A stretch of DNA of 64,000 nt, from the NCBI GenBank assembly GCA_001766655.1, contig MJCC01000016.1, forward strand, positions 243,478 through 307,477, written 5' to 3'. Source of the DNA: Phytomonas francai (Eukaryota; Euglenozoa; Kinetoplastea; Trypanosomatida; Trypanosomatidae). The notes under the pieces were generated by a model. The model was not told the DNA's origin. It did no database searches and worked only from the letters and a program-made list of their open reading frames with translations. Position numbers and translations under genes: made by a program. Below, piece after piece: positions 29,541 to 39,465 of the stretch (positions are counted from its first letter, which is position 1; every line of letters starts with the position of its first letter).

Positions 29541-32317
29541 TGGAAGCTTTCCTCCTCGTTTTCCATCCATTCATCACCCTCCACTTCGTCATTTTCATTG
29601 TTTCTAGGATGCTTCTTCAAAACCTTGCCTAGCATCTTTTCAGGTTCCTCTGTCCTTTCCTTCTCTTCTGAAGATCCTGAAGCAGCGTACTCTTCTGGCT
29701 CTTCATTTTCCTGCGAGTGGCTTCGCCTGTCGCTACCGTTTTTCCCAGTTTCGTTGTTGGTATAGTCATCATCCATGCTAAACTCTGACAGACTGTCTTC
29801 CCCATGAAGGCCAAATAGCAATTGGTGAGGTGGGTCACCACTACTACAGTTCTTGGGCGAGTGTGAACGAGACCGTGGGGTTGGTATCTCGAGTGCAAAA
29901 TCCACGGCGAGGGCATCGTACTCCGAAAGGCCCGTGGCTGGCAGGCGCTCAATGGTGCTGGCAATACTAGAAGTTTCCGTATCGGCCTGCTGAGCCTCCT
30001 CTGGGGTCTCTTTCAGCACATGCTTCAGCTTTTCAGCAATGAAAGGCGACTTCACCGAGAGTTGATCTCCATATGTCTTCAGCAAGGCGAAGGCTGTTTC
30101 TTGGTACAATTGAGTGTTTTCAGGCTCAGTGGACTGTCTAAAAAAAGCCGCATCGGAGGCAGAAGAGCCTATTCCCGAATGAACACCGCTCTCCAACAAT
30201 GAAACCGAAAAAGATGATTTTGGAGCCATCAATTCGTTACTCTGCCGCTTTCCCATGTGTACAAGGGTGCACAAGTCAAAAAAAAGACGCCCCAGGGAAG
30301 ACGAAAGCACGTTATTCCTTTGTGCACATTCGAGAAAGAGTTTCATGCACACATCGACAAGGCCATCCTTTCCGGTAAGCAGGTGAAAGAGGCGAACACA
30401 GCCAGTATTGAGAAGGGCTGCTAGGAAGGACACAGCAGATGACTGCAGGTTCATGCACCATCGAGAAGAACGCCCGAGAAGTGCCGCGATCCCAGGGATA
30501 AGCTGAGAGAGCACCAATAACTCCGTAAAACTAGCACCATGTCGTGCCTCCATCTCCTCAGCCACAACCTGGAGCACGCGCAGGTGGTAGAGCGCGCGCG
30601 TTTCCTCTTGCTTTGGCGGGATAGACCGCGAGGTGGCGTTGGCCCACTTCGGCAGCAGCTGCGCGAGGCTCGTGGCGACCAAGAAGAGGGGCGGCTTTTC
30701 CACGCCGCTCCCTTCGACCCAAAAGCGGACAACGTCGCCCCGCTGCGCCCTCGCCGCCGGGGTGATGGGGATCAACAGGCTCCGCAGCCCCACCGCCGCC
30801 CCCAGGATGGCGTCGTAAACGGCCTGCAGGGTGGCAACCCCACGCACGACGGTGATGGACTTCATTAAGAGGCTCAACGTGCTCCACTTGGGGTTGGTGG
30901 CGGACTCCGTCAGGAGGTTCTCGCGAGAGCTGCCTAGGATCTGGACGCAGTGGTTTATGGTCTCGCATGTGGCTCGAATAGCCGACTCGGCCGCCGCGGC
31001 TTCACCGCTGTCGTCCCGAGCAGGAGCCGTCGCCGCGGCGCTCCCGGGATCTCGCACCTCGTAGGACTTCAATGCGTAATTGAGAAGCACATTGGCGAAA
31101 GTGAAAAACCCACCCTGAACGAAGAGAGCGTACAACTCCTCCTTTGCGTCTAGTGTAATCATCGAGTTCTTGATAGTCTTCGACGTGTCAAACACAAAGT
31201 CCGCTAATGGGTATAAGAATTCGCTCGTTCCAGCAGAAACAGCCTCACGAAATGCCCTAGGAAGCAGGTCTGGGCTGCGACAGACGTCCTCCATCAACGT
31301 GTATTTGAAGCGGAGTAGGAAGGAGTTGAGAAGCGACGTTGACATCGCGTCGCCCTCATCTAGGCTAAGTGGAACTAAATCCTTGAGGTAGCTTGTCGCG
31401 AAGATGATGTGCACACGAGACAGGATGCTTTCAGGGAGTTGACAGGGGTTTTTAAAAGTCGCACGTCGCTCCTCGAAGCTGATGAATCCACTTGCCTTGT
31501 CTTTTCGACCAATGGCGTACTGCACAATATCAATGCAGTCCTCGATAACATCATTATCAACAAATTGGCCTATGATTTTGCCCTCTGAGTTATAGGGCGT
31601 CTTAAGTAATGCCAATACAATCTGTCCAATGTACTCCATTGATTTGGTGTCCTGGGACTTTTGGGATTGTTTGAAAAGCTCCACAAGTTCTTTAATATAT
31701 GTATCGTGGCCCCGTACGTAGATTCCAAAACGTTGGGTATTCTTGCAAGCTGCATCAAAGATAGTTTCGAGGCAGGATGGTTGCACATCCCACTTATAAG
31801 ACACGATGTGCTCATCTTGCAGTGCGTTCGCTAGGCGTTGGCGCTCGGCATGCTGGTATGCTTTGATTTCATCCATGATCTTATTGCATCCGGCTCTAGA
31901 ATTGAAGCTGCAGGCCACTTCCCGCGCCAAGTGCGGGTCCGACCACACCAAAATCGAGGGCTCCTGCACAATGTAAACATCCTCTATTGTGATAGGTGTT
32001 GTGATCAGTACCTTCGAGGGGTCATCAATGCCCACCATGGTGAGTCGTGCAATGCTGCGGCTGCCTTTCTGCGGAGCTGTTGTCGTATCTGCCTTGCCAA
32101 CTTTTCCACCGTGTGCCCTGTTCCCACTAGCAGAGTAGCTTATAAGATTTGTGACATCTGCGGGCACGAATTGGATACTGACTGAAACCACACCAATACC
32201 TACCTCACTCCACCCACTATCTTCCTCTAATGCAATGAAGAGTTTGGCTTTAGTGAGAGGTTCTTCTTCTATGGCACCATTGGTGTCTTCTATGACGGGA
32301 TCTGAATAATGTTCCAT
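29489..32317 (-). CDS. PPP4R3: Protein phosphatase 4 regulatory subunit 3 (PPP4R3/SMEK/Falafel)
   Basis: A regulatory subunit that brings substrates to the PP4 catalytic subunit, mostly in the nucleus. The 942-residue protein has the family order. It begins with a PH/EVH1-like fold (about 20-155), ending with the SMEK segment ILVWSDPHLAREVACSF and an AGC motif. The SMK-1 domain follows (about 180-400, with SILSRVHIIFATSYLKDLVP), then a long helical repeat region. The tail (about 800-942) is acidic and Ser/Glu-rich. The last 15 codons and the 3' flank recur near 18.5 kb. The segment at about 30.55-31.05 kb is GC-rich compared with the rest. Confidence 0.88.
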   Translation of the reverse strand: MEHYSDPVIEDTNGAIEEEPLTKAKLFIALEEDSGWSEVGIGVVSVSIQFVPADVTNLISYSASGNRAHGGKVGKADTTTAPQKGSRSIARLTMVGIDDPSKVLITTPITIEDVYIVQEPSILVWSDPHLAREVACSFNSRAGCNKIMDEIKAYQHAERQRLANALQDEHIVSYKWDVQPSCLETIFDAACKNTQRFGIYVRGHDTYIKELVELFKQSQKSQDTKSMEYIGQIVLALLKTPYNSEGKIIGQFVDNDVIEDCIDIVQYAIGRKDKASGFISFEERRATFKNPCQLPESILSRVHIIFATSYLKDLVPLSLDEGDAMSTSLLNSFLLRFKYTLMEDVCRSPDLLPRAFREAVSAGTSEFLYPLADFVFDTSKTIKNSMITLDAKEELYALFVQGGFFTFANVLLNYALKSYEVRDPGSAAATAPARDDSGEAAAAESAIRATCETINHCVQILGSSRENLLTESATNPKWSTLSLLMKSITVVRGVATLQAVYDAILGAAVGLRSLLIPITPAARAQRGDVVRFWVEGSGVEKPPLFLVATSLAQLLPKWANATSRSIPPKQEETRALYHLRVLQVVAEEMEARHGASFTELLVLSQLIPGIAALLGRSSRWCMNLQSSAVSFLAALLNTGCVRLFHLLTGKDGLVDVCMKLFLECAQRNNVLSSSLGRLFFDLCTLVHMGKRQSNELMAPKSSFSVSLLESGVHSGIGSSASDAAFFRQSTEPENTQLYQETAFALLKTYGDQLSVKSPFIAEKLKHVLKETPEEAQQADTETSSIASTIERLPATGLSEYDALAVDFALEIPTPRSRSHSPKNCSSGDPPHQLLFGLHGEDSLSEFSMDDDYTNNETGKNGSDRRSHSQENEEPEEYAASGSSEEKERTEEPEKMLGKVLKKHPRNNENDEVEGDEWMENEEESFQSKRHRSEESSGSSIAY

Positions 32318-32947
32318 TTGAGAGCCTTATGTTATTAAATTGTATATATACGTATTGTTATTATATGGCACTAGTCTTAGAACTTGTGTCAAATCTCTCC
32401 CCTAGTTCTTAATAAAATTTTATGTAACCCTCCTCTAAGCTATTGTGGTATACATTGACGTTAGAAACATGTGTTTATTGCACAAGCAAACAAGAAAGGA
32501 CAGTAGGCGTATGAAATAGTATCGGTAAATTATCCTTCATGCGCATTTTTCTTTAGATGCCTTGGTGTAACCATGCGGGATTAACAAGTTGGAATCAAAT
32601 ATAAAACTAGTTGTAGTGATAGTGTACAAAATAAAATATATTCGCATAGATGCAGGCGTCGCTGCGTGTTATATAAAAAAGAAAAAAAAGGTCAACGATT
32701 CATAGAAAACAAGACTCGATGTAATAGAGGTGGTTTATTCCCACGCGAGTGAACTATAATTGAAGAAAAAAAAAGAAAAATATAGCTGCAAAGCTTACTC
32801 TACAAGTAAATGCACTACAGATTAGATACACAAGTGTATCTTTTAGGTATAAAACGTCGAATTTCAAGTCAGGATATCAAATATAAATGATAAAAAAAAA
32901 AGAATCCTCCTAATTCGAATGATCCTTATTGTTTAATGTTGAACTCC
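32318..32947. other. AT-rich spacer
   Basis: No gene or strong pyrimidine tract seen. A-runs occur near 32680, 32768 and 32892. Confidence 0.55.
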
Positions 32948-35900
32948 TCAGCTTCCGTCTTTGCGTCGTTGGGGAGCGAGGTGTTCCGTCTCTGCCAAGT
33001 GCAAAACGCGATACCCTTGCGCTGCAAGATTCTCCAACTCCGCGGAAAGCAAATCGACACGATCTAAACGCTCCGCGTTTCGCAAAGCCTGCTTGCTCAG
33101 CATATCCGAGTACCGTAAAATACTCAGAGAAAGCTCCAAGGAGCTGATAGAAATATCTCTCTCGTGTAAAGGCGAATAAATAAAGGAGTTATTGTTATAG
33201 GAGTTTTCTATGGTCCCTTGTGTGGGTAAAACTTCTGCACCCTCTGAGCTGGGTCGATTTGACGTAGCTGAATTTTCCTCCACTTGGCTGCTGGTGCCGT
33301 GCGGAGGTGACCGGCTTCGTGAAGAGTCCTCTTCACAATCGGCAGGGGGGGGCTCCACGGTCCTGCCCAACGAAGCGCTCTGTGATGACGTGAGGACTGC
33401 CTCCTTCGATCCCAGACCGCTGCTAGGCAGTTCAATACTACATCGCCCTTCCTGGCTCTGCACACATGCCTCACCCGAGTGCGTGGGCGCATACTCGGCA
33501 GGGCAGCCTCGCAAGAAAGATTGTGTTTGGGCTTCCAAGGAGGCCAACCTCTCGTGAAGCTGCATGTTTTTGGTCTCTACAGCTTCCATATCCAGCAAGG
33601 ACGCTTTCCTAGTCTGCTCCAGAATGAAGCTACATTCTTCCCAAAGCCCCTGCATAAGGAAAATAGCACTATCTGTGAATAGTTGGCACTTTTCCTTCAA
33701 ATTATCGTCGTATAGCACAAAAGACGCCGCCCAGTGGTTTTGAGTCGCGCATGGCAATAATATAAGCTGGGTGTCTGAATCCGTAGAACACAACACCCCC
33801 AAATGACTGCATTGATTTTGGGATCTATCTCCACACACCTTCAGGATAGACTCGATCAGGCAATCCACCTTCCTAGAGCAGGCCTCAGCGTACATATGTG
33901 ATAAAAGAAAGCAATGCGAACGAACTTGCAAGTCGTATGTCATGAGTTTACCGGAAAGGGAAACTTCTTCCTTAAAATCCTCTTGGTGTGACTGGTAGCA
34001 CATTGCTAACGCCTCTATAGAGTCTTGATGTTGTACAGCCAGCTTAGCCATGTCGCGTCGCACTTCTCTTAGAAGGTCGGTGGACCCCATCTGAATCTGA
34101 ATCTCCCGGCTCTCCAAATAGTCTTTTTCGAGTTCTAGCTGTTTGATTCGCCCATTTAGGGACATCAGCTGGATTTGAAAGCGCATTTCTAGTGACTCCT
34201 CAAGTGTAGTCAATGCTCTTTTGGTTTCTTCGGCACCAGCCTGTCGTATCCGTTGAGCCTCAGCGTGCATCAATTCCGTCTGATCCCTTAACTTACCTAT
34301 AATTCCATAAAAAACACGCTGCACCTGCTTTCCCGCTTCGAGAATTTGAGTCATTACCTTCTCAAGCTGGCGATTCAGATCTTCCTTTCCGATTTTGCTA
34401 ACCCCTTTGTCTCCGTTTATTTCTTTTTGAAGAGCAGTAATCTTAGTTTTTAAGTGGCGCTCCATCAAAGCATCCGTACCATCATGCGCAGGCACAAGCA
34501 GCTTTTCCGTTCCTTCCTGTGTTGAATCCTGATTCACATTCTGTCTAGAAACACCAGCTGCAAGATCCTTCAGCCCATCTCGTTGAGCCTCAGCTTGCTC
34601 TACACACAATGTCCTGTTTGTCGTAAACTTGACTGCATCTGAAAGCTTAGACTTGGTAGGACCAATAACCTCCTTGTCTTGGTGGATGTAGTTCATGGGT
34701 TCGACTTTTTCACTCTCGACCCTTTTTGCACTGAGAGCACTGTCCTTGATATCCCGTTTATCCTTCCGAGAGACATCTTCCCCTGGAAAAGGATCCTGGG
34801 CATCCGTATACGTACTGCGCTGAAGATTGTCAGGGGCTGGCCAAGTTGTGGAAGGATCGGGTGGCTGTGAAACTGGTAAAGAGGAGTTGGCGTCGCACAG
34901 ACCCTCAAGTCTGGAAAGGAGCGAAACTAAAATGTGCACCGAGTCCTGCAATGCAGCAATTGATCCTTGAAAATCAGCCTCACAGATCCTGGATAATTCA
35001 CGATGCGTTTGGACGCCGGCCTCGCACATTTGCTCAACGTCCTGAGATCGCTTGCAGGATTTCCTTGCCCCAAGGCATTTTTCTTGAATCGGTGATGTCG
35101 CATGGGATGCGAAATCATTCTTGCCATAACCCATAAACGTATTTTCTGACAATATCGCTGCCTCTCCCTCCATGGCATTCTCTAGATTTTGACATGGCCT
35201 CACATTGATTTCTTCAGACCTTGAATGGATGTCTGGTATTTCCTGCACTCTCGCAATGTAAGGAGATTCCACGACCTTCGCGGAGCCACACGCGCACCCC
35301 TGTACACCATCAGATCTACCAGAGGACTTTTTGGGTTTTGCGGCGTCTTCCACGTCTGCGAGCAAAGGCGCAGCACCACTCCAATCGCTATTCGCTGCGT
35401 TTACTCGAACCCCTTGTGGGTTGGGCCCTGAATTCGCAAGGGGGGGATCGATTGGGTCTACCGCCATGGCCCCTATTTCCCCCGCAAGCCCCTGGGTGTC
35501 TACGAAGCCCAGGGATAGCTCTGGATCCGATGGGCCTATCGCCCTCTCTCCAGCCTCGGTGAGGGTATTTTTCGGCCCTGTACAGGACGTCGCCTGGACC
35601 CTTGAAAGAAGAGCATCCCAACATATACCACTGCCTGTCAAAAAAGTGGTGACTATCTCTTCCATGTGGATTTCGATAAGGCGGTGTCCATGATCAAAGA
35701 AGCTAATCAGGCTCGACTGCTCAGACACACAGCGCTCATAGTTTTTGTTTGTTTCTAGCAGTTCCTTTCTTAGCTTGTCAGAGCGCTCCTCCTCGGAGCA
35801 TAACTTCATTTCCAGCTGTTGTCTTTGGGGTTCAAGTTCCTGGAGCCTCGCTTTCATTTCTTCATTGCACGCATTCAGACTATCGATGCGCATGAAAAAC

Positions 35901-38443
35901 TCGCGATACAGGTTTTGACCGTCCGAGCTGAAAGACATAACCAAATTCGCAACAGAATCAAAAAAGAGATCTTCGTGTTTTTCGTAGAAGAACAACACTT
36001 TGTGAAGGAGCGAATCTTGCCAATGCGACATGGTTAGAAAAAGCTTCTGATATTGCTTTCGGAAACGTTGATTACGCAATTCACATGCCCAGGCCTTCCA
36101 TCGTGCGAACGTATTCGAAGCGCAATACTCCACTAACAACCCGCTTGCCCCCTCCAATTGTTTTTTATATTCATTTTGTTCCCCTCTAAGTACGGCATAC
36201 GCCTGTTTGATTTTTAAATGTTCGGTGTTCACAAGAGCGAGCTCCTCGTTATGGGCCTTCTCCATCAACACCATTCTTTCCTGGATAGTTTCGGCACGCT
36301 CCAGAGACTGTAGATGTTGCGTGTGCAGGTGCATCATTTCAGCCCTGCTTTCATCCTGAAGTTGTTCTATTTGAGATATTGTCCACCGGGTTAAAGCCTC
36401 GAAATCATCCTGCTGGGCTATGCGATAAACCATTTCGCACTGCTGCAAGTTGCGGCGGAAAATGTAGCTCCTCCAGACCCCAAACGCACGAGAAGCAAGT
36501 CGTTGAGCGCAGCCATTTTGAATTAGCCGAGAAAGCATGAGATGACGTACCTTGTCCTCTTCCCCGCGCGCAGCAATCTCTGCCGCATGGCGTTGTCGCA
36601 ACTCCTCGTAGGCGATAGTGATCTGTACGTTTTGCCTACTCTGAAATATTATTTGACTTTTCCAAATACACGCATCCTGCTGGCAGAGCTCACTTCGAGA
36701 CATGTATTCTAGTTTTTCAATTAAAAAACGCCCTTTAGCCTCCTCTACGAGCATACAATCTTCACGAGCAATGCTAAGCTCGCACAGTAATCTTTGGACC
36801 TCCCGTTGATCACGAAGTATCTGCGCAGTTAAAGCTTCTAACTCTATTTCAGCTTTATCGCACTCAGAGTCGCGCTCCGCATTGTTTTTACGCAGCGATT
36901 CAAGCTCCTCCAGGAGCTGATGTTCTTTTAATTTGCTCGCTATCAAGTCATCCTGAAGCCGTTCAACTTTCCTATGATACTGCGAGGTAGCATTCTGATT
37001 TTGAAGATTAAACTCCTCCTGTTGCTCTATGAGAGCCGCTGTAAGTCGCGCATGGTCCTCCTGCAGAAAATTTCGTCGGTTACGAGCCGCTATATAGGTC
37101 CATCGCTGGAAGAAAACACTTCTGAGATCTCGATCACACAGGTACTTCATGCGAGCTGTGGATAGAGCGGAAATACACCGTAGTCCCCGCACTTCATACC
37201 GCAGCTGTTTGCTTTCTTCCTTGGAGGTATTGAGAAGCTTGAGAGATTTCGAGAGCTCATTTTTAAGGCAAACGACTTCTTCGCCGAGTGGCGACAAAAG
37301 CGTGACGTCTTCTAGAAGACTAGAGACCTCCTCCCGTGAGTTAGCGTATCGGGAGAGAAGATCACCATAAATTCCCGAAAAAGCATCCACATAGAGATTC
37401 TCTTTTTGAGATATGTAATCAAAAAATGCGGTCAACGCGAAGACGATATACTTTTCCACTATCGCTTCTCTATTCTGCATGGCCTGAAATAACTGTTCCG
37501 CACGACGCGCTGAAGATTCTGCATCTAATCTTGCAGCTTCCAGAGCGTGTGTCAGACTTTCTTCCCGAAGCCGAAAGAATTGCTCAGTTTCCTCCTGCTG
37601 GCGAACATAGGTGCACGTTCGCTCGTTAAATTCGTCTGCCATGTCCTCCATAACCTTTTCCAGCCTGCTGATCTCATCCACCAGGACTTCACGCGTATGG
37701 GACGGAACGTGTGTGAAATACTGCATTTTTTCATACTCTTCGCATTGCACGCTATGAGTTAGATCTTCGCCCTTCTGCACCAGTGCGTTTATCTCACTGA
37801 GCAAGTTATTGTGTCTCCGCCGCCACGCACGCTGCGATAGCCAATGCAGTACTTTTCGCTTTAAATTAGCGTTCCGCGTCGTACAAAAGAAGCGTTGCGC
37901 AAGATCGCTGCGAGTGCCTTGGATCGCCTCCAGATTCGCTTGTTGAGCTCGGAGTTGTGTACGCCGCATCCACCTTTTCATCCAATTTACGAGAACACGG
38001 CGCCGCATCCGCTCGTCCGAACGCGCCGCATACAGACTAGCGGCAGCATCCATCAGTTTGGTCTGTTTTATTTCATGAATTTGCAAAAACGACTGAAACT
38101 CTTCTTCCTCCGCCACCCTTCGCTTGTCCTGACTGTTAAAGTACCGCCCCATAGTCTTTTTGATGGTATTTAGCTCTTTATCTTTGGCAAAAACGTTACC
38201 CAGTGTCAATGCCTTCGAATCAAGCTCCTTGATTTTTTTCGCAAAGAGATCGAACCCAGTTAAAAGAAGTTGGGAAGCTTCTTCGTGCCTTTTTTGGACA
38301 GTGATCTGTAAATTCACAACACCAGGTTTCAGAGAGGCTGCTTCTTCCTTGTCGCCTAGCTGGGCACGTAGAGCAGTCAGATCTCTGTCTGCATTGAGCA
38401 CCGAGCTCTGTGTTTGGTAAAGTATACGTAAGAGGTCTTCCAT
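32948..38443 (-). CDS. Large coiled-coil protein with Sfi1-like tryptophan motifs
   Basis: An 1831-residue protein from the ATG at 38443 (MEDLLRILYQTQSS). Most of it is long helical, Glu/Lys/Gln/Leu-rich coiled coil. Within it, short aromatic-basic motifs recur: VLVNWMKRWMRR (about 150), KVLHWLSQRAWRRR (about 198), VFFQRWTYIAARNRR (about 450), FGVWRSYIFRRN (about 658) and FARWKAWACELRNQR (about 783). These resemble the Sfi1/centrin-binding pattern, a hydrophobic helix with a central Trp followed by basic residues. This suggests, but does not prove, a basal-body or flagellar cytoskeletal role. A low-complexity region at about 1000-1250 separates the two coiled-coil halves. No enzyme domain is seen. 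Confidence 0.85.
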   Translation of the reverse strand: MEDLLRILYQTQSSVLNADRDLTALRAQLGDKEEAASLKPGVVNLQITVQKRHEEASQLLLTGFDLFAKKIKELDSKALTLGNVFAKDKELNTIKKTMGRYFNSQDKRRVAEEEEFQSFLQIHEIKQTKLMDAAASLYAARSDERMRRRVLVNWMKRWMRRTQLRAQQANLEAIQGTRSDLAQRFFCTTRNANLKRKVLHWLSQRAWRRRHNNLLSEINALVQKGEDLTHSVQCEEYEKMQYFTHVPSHTREVLVDEISRLEKVMEDMADEFNERTCTYVRQQEETEQFFRLREESLTHALEAARLDAESSARRAEQLFQAMQNREAIVEKYIVFALTAFFDYISQKENLYVDAFSGIYGDLLSRYANSREEVSSLLEDVTLLSPLGEEVVCLKNELSKSLKLLNTSKEESKQLRYEVRGLRCISALSTARMKYLCDRDLRSVFFQRWTYIAARNRRNFLQEDHARLTAALIEQQEEFNLQNQNATSQYHRKVERLQDDLIASKLKEHQLLEELESLRKNNAERDSECDKAEIELEALTAQILRDQREVQRLLCELSIAREDCMLVEEAKGRFLIEKLEYMSRSELCQQDACIWKSQIIFQSRQNVQITIAYEELRQRHAAEIAARGEEDKVRHLMLSRLIQNGCAQRLASRAFGVWRSYIFRRNLQQCEMVYRIAQQDDFEALTRWTISQIEQLQDESRAEMMHLHTQHLQSLERAETIQERMVLMEKAHNEELALVNTEHLKIKQAYAVLRGEQNEYKKQLEGASGLLVEYCASNTFARWKAWACELRNQRFRKQYQKLFLTMSHWQDSLLHKVLFFYEKHEDLFFDSVANLVMSFSSDGQNLYREFFMRIDSLNACNEEMKARLQELEPQRQQLEMKLCSEEERSDKLRKELLETNKNYERCVSEQSSLISFFDHGHRLIEIHMEEIVTTFLTGSGICWDALLSRVQATSCTGPKNTLTEAGERAIGPSDPELSLGFVDTQGLAGEIGAMAVDPIDPPLANSGPNPQGVRVNAANSDWSGAAPLLADVEDAAKPKKSSGRSDGVQGCACGSAKVVESPYIARVQEIPDIHSRSEEINVRPCQNLENAMEGEAAILSENTFMGYGKNDFASHATSPIQEKCLGARKSCKRSQDVEQMCEAGVQTHRELSRICEADFQGSIAALQDSVHILVSLLSRLEGLCDANSSLPVSQPPDPSTTWPAPDNLQRSTYTDAQDPFPGEDVSRKDKRDIKDSALSAKRVESEKVEPMNYIHQDKEVIGPTKSKLSDAVKFTTNRTLCVEQAEAQRDGLKDLAAGVSRQNVNQDSTQEGTEKLLVPAHDGTDALMERHLKTKITALQKEINGDKGVSKIGKEDLNRQLEKVMTQILEAGKQVQRVFYGIIGKLRDQTELMHAEAQRIRQAGAEETKRALTTLEESLEMRFQIQLMSLNGRIKQLELEKDYLESREIQIQMGSTDLLREVRRDMAKLAVQHQDSIEALAMCYQSHQEDFKEEVSLSGKLMTYDLQVRSHCFLLSHMYAEACSRKVDCLIESILKVCGDRSQNQCSHLGVLCSTDSDTQLILLPCATQNHWAASFVLYDDNLKEKCQLFTDSAIFLMQGLWEECSFILEQTRKASLLDMEAVETKNMQLHERLASLEAQTQSFLRGCPAEYAPTHSGEACVQSQEGRCSIELPSSGLGSKEAVLTSSQSASLGRTVEPPPADCEEDSSRSRSPPHGTSSQVEENSATSNRPSSEGAEVLPTQGTIENSYNNNSFIYSPLHERDISISSLELSLSILRYSDMLSKQALRNAERLDRVDLLSAELENLAAQGYRVLHLAETEHLAPQRRKDGS

Positions 38444-39465
38444 CGTACAACTTTAAGCTTACGCAACAAAAAGCTAGCCCGTAGGAAGAAGAAACTAAGA
38501 GAAAAAAAACATACCGAGAACATCATTGCTTCACTTCTACACGGCACTTGCAACATATGTTCATGTTCCATTGTAGCGGATATCCCTTTTTCCTGTCTTG
38601 CACCTCACAGACGACGTTGTATAGAAATGCAAAAGCAAACAAAGCCACTAGCTCCGAGTCTCTAATGCGCTCCAGATATCAAATGACGTTTATCTCGTGC
38701 TCTGCTAAACATGCACGAACATTAGTATTAAAATAAACTGGAAGGTTTGAAAAAAAAAAAAAACCAAGTGTACCCCCGAAAAGAAGAAATGCGATGCCAG
38801 CTTTATCATTGTGTGCATCCGACTTGGAATAAAATTCATAATGGTACAAAAGGGGGCATTCCGTCACGACACAAAAGATGTAATATCTAATGCACCCTAG
38901 CTTCCAGTTGATAGTGCCATTTATCCTTCATTTTAGTTGAGCATTTATGTTTGATAGGCTACCCGCTAATAGTATAAACAATACAATATTGGTTTGTCAA
39001 GCCGTTCACTCAGTAGATCCTTTGATGAAAAGAAACTTGCTTTGCCACAATTTCGATCTCTGGTATTTCTAAAGTCTCTCGTCGTCTCTACCTTTTAGTG
39101 AACGGTGACATGCGGGGTTGCTCCTCGAAGCTCTATCTGATTCACTCTAGTCAGATACTAGCAGGTTGTGTGAGAAATAGTGGCAAGAAACGTCACCGCT
39201 CGGAGGGCAAATCGGTCATGATGGAAACATTTCTCGTAAAAAAAATTCTACAACACCTCCATTCAGATGGTCAACAACCCTCGCTACACAGTAGAAAGAG
39301 AACACGTCGGTGGTAGAGAACAGGCGTGTCGACTATCCTTCATGTGCGCGTGCGAGTCTCCCCCAAATCTCGTTTTGCCCAATCATAACACTTTCAGCTG
39401 ATGCAGGGAATTTTTGAAAGAGATTGATCTGAAAATTGAAATGCAAATGCCGTCAAATGTACAAC
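38444..39465. other. Spacer, no gene recognised
   Basis: Apart from the acceptor at 38495 and an A-run near 38750-38762, the sequence holds only short low-complexity frames. Confidence 0.5.
38495..38512 (-). promoter_or_regulatory. Predicted spliced-leader acceptor of the large coiled-coil gene
   Basis: In gene sense an eight-T run plus CTCTTAG (complement of 38495-38509) is a near-ideal acceptor with AG at 38496-38495. This gives a leader of about 51 nt to the ATG at 38443. A second CT-rich stretch with AG follows closely and is an alternative. Confidence 0.65.
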
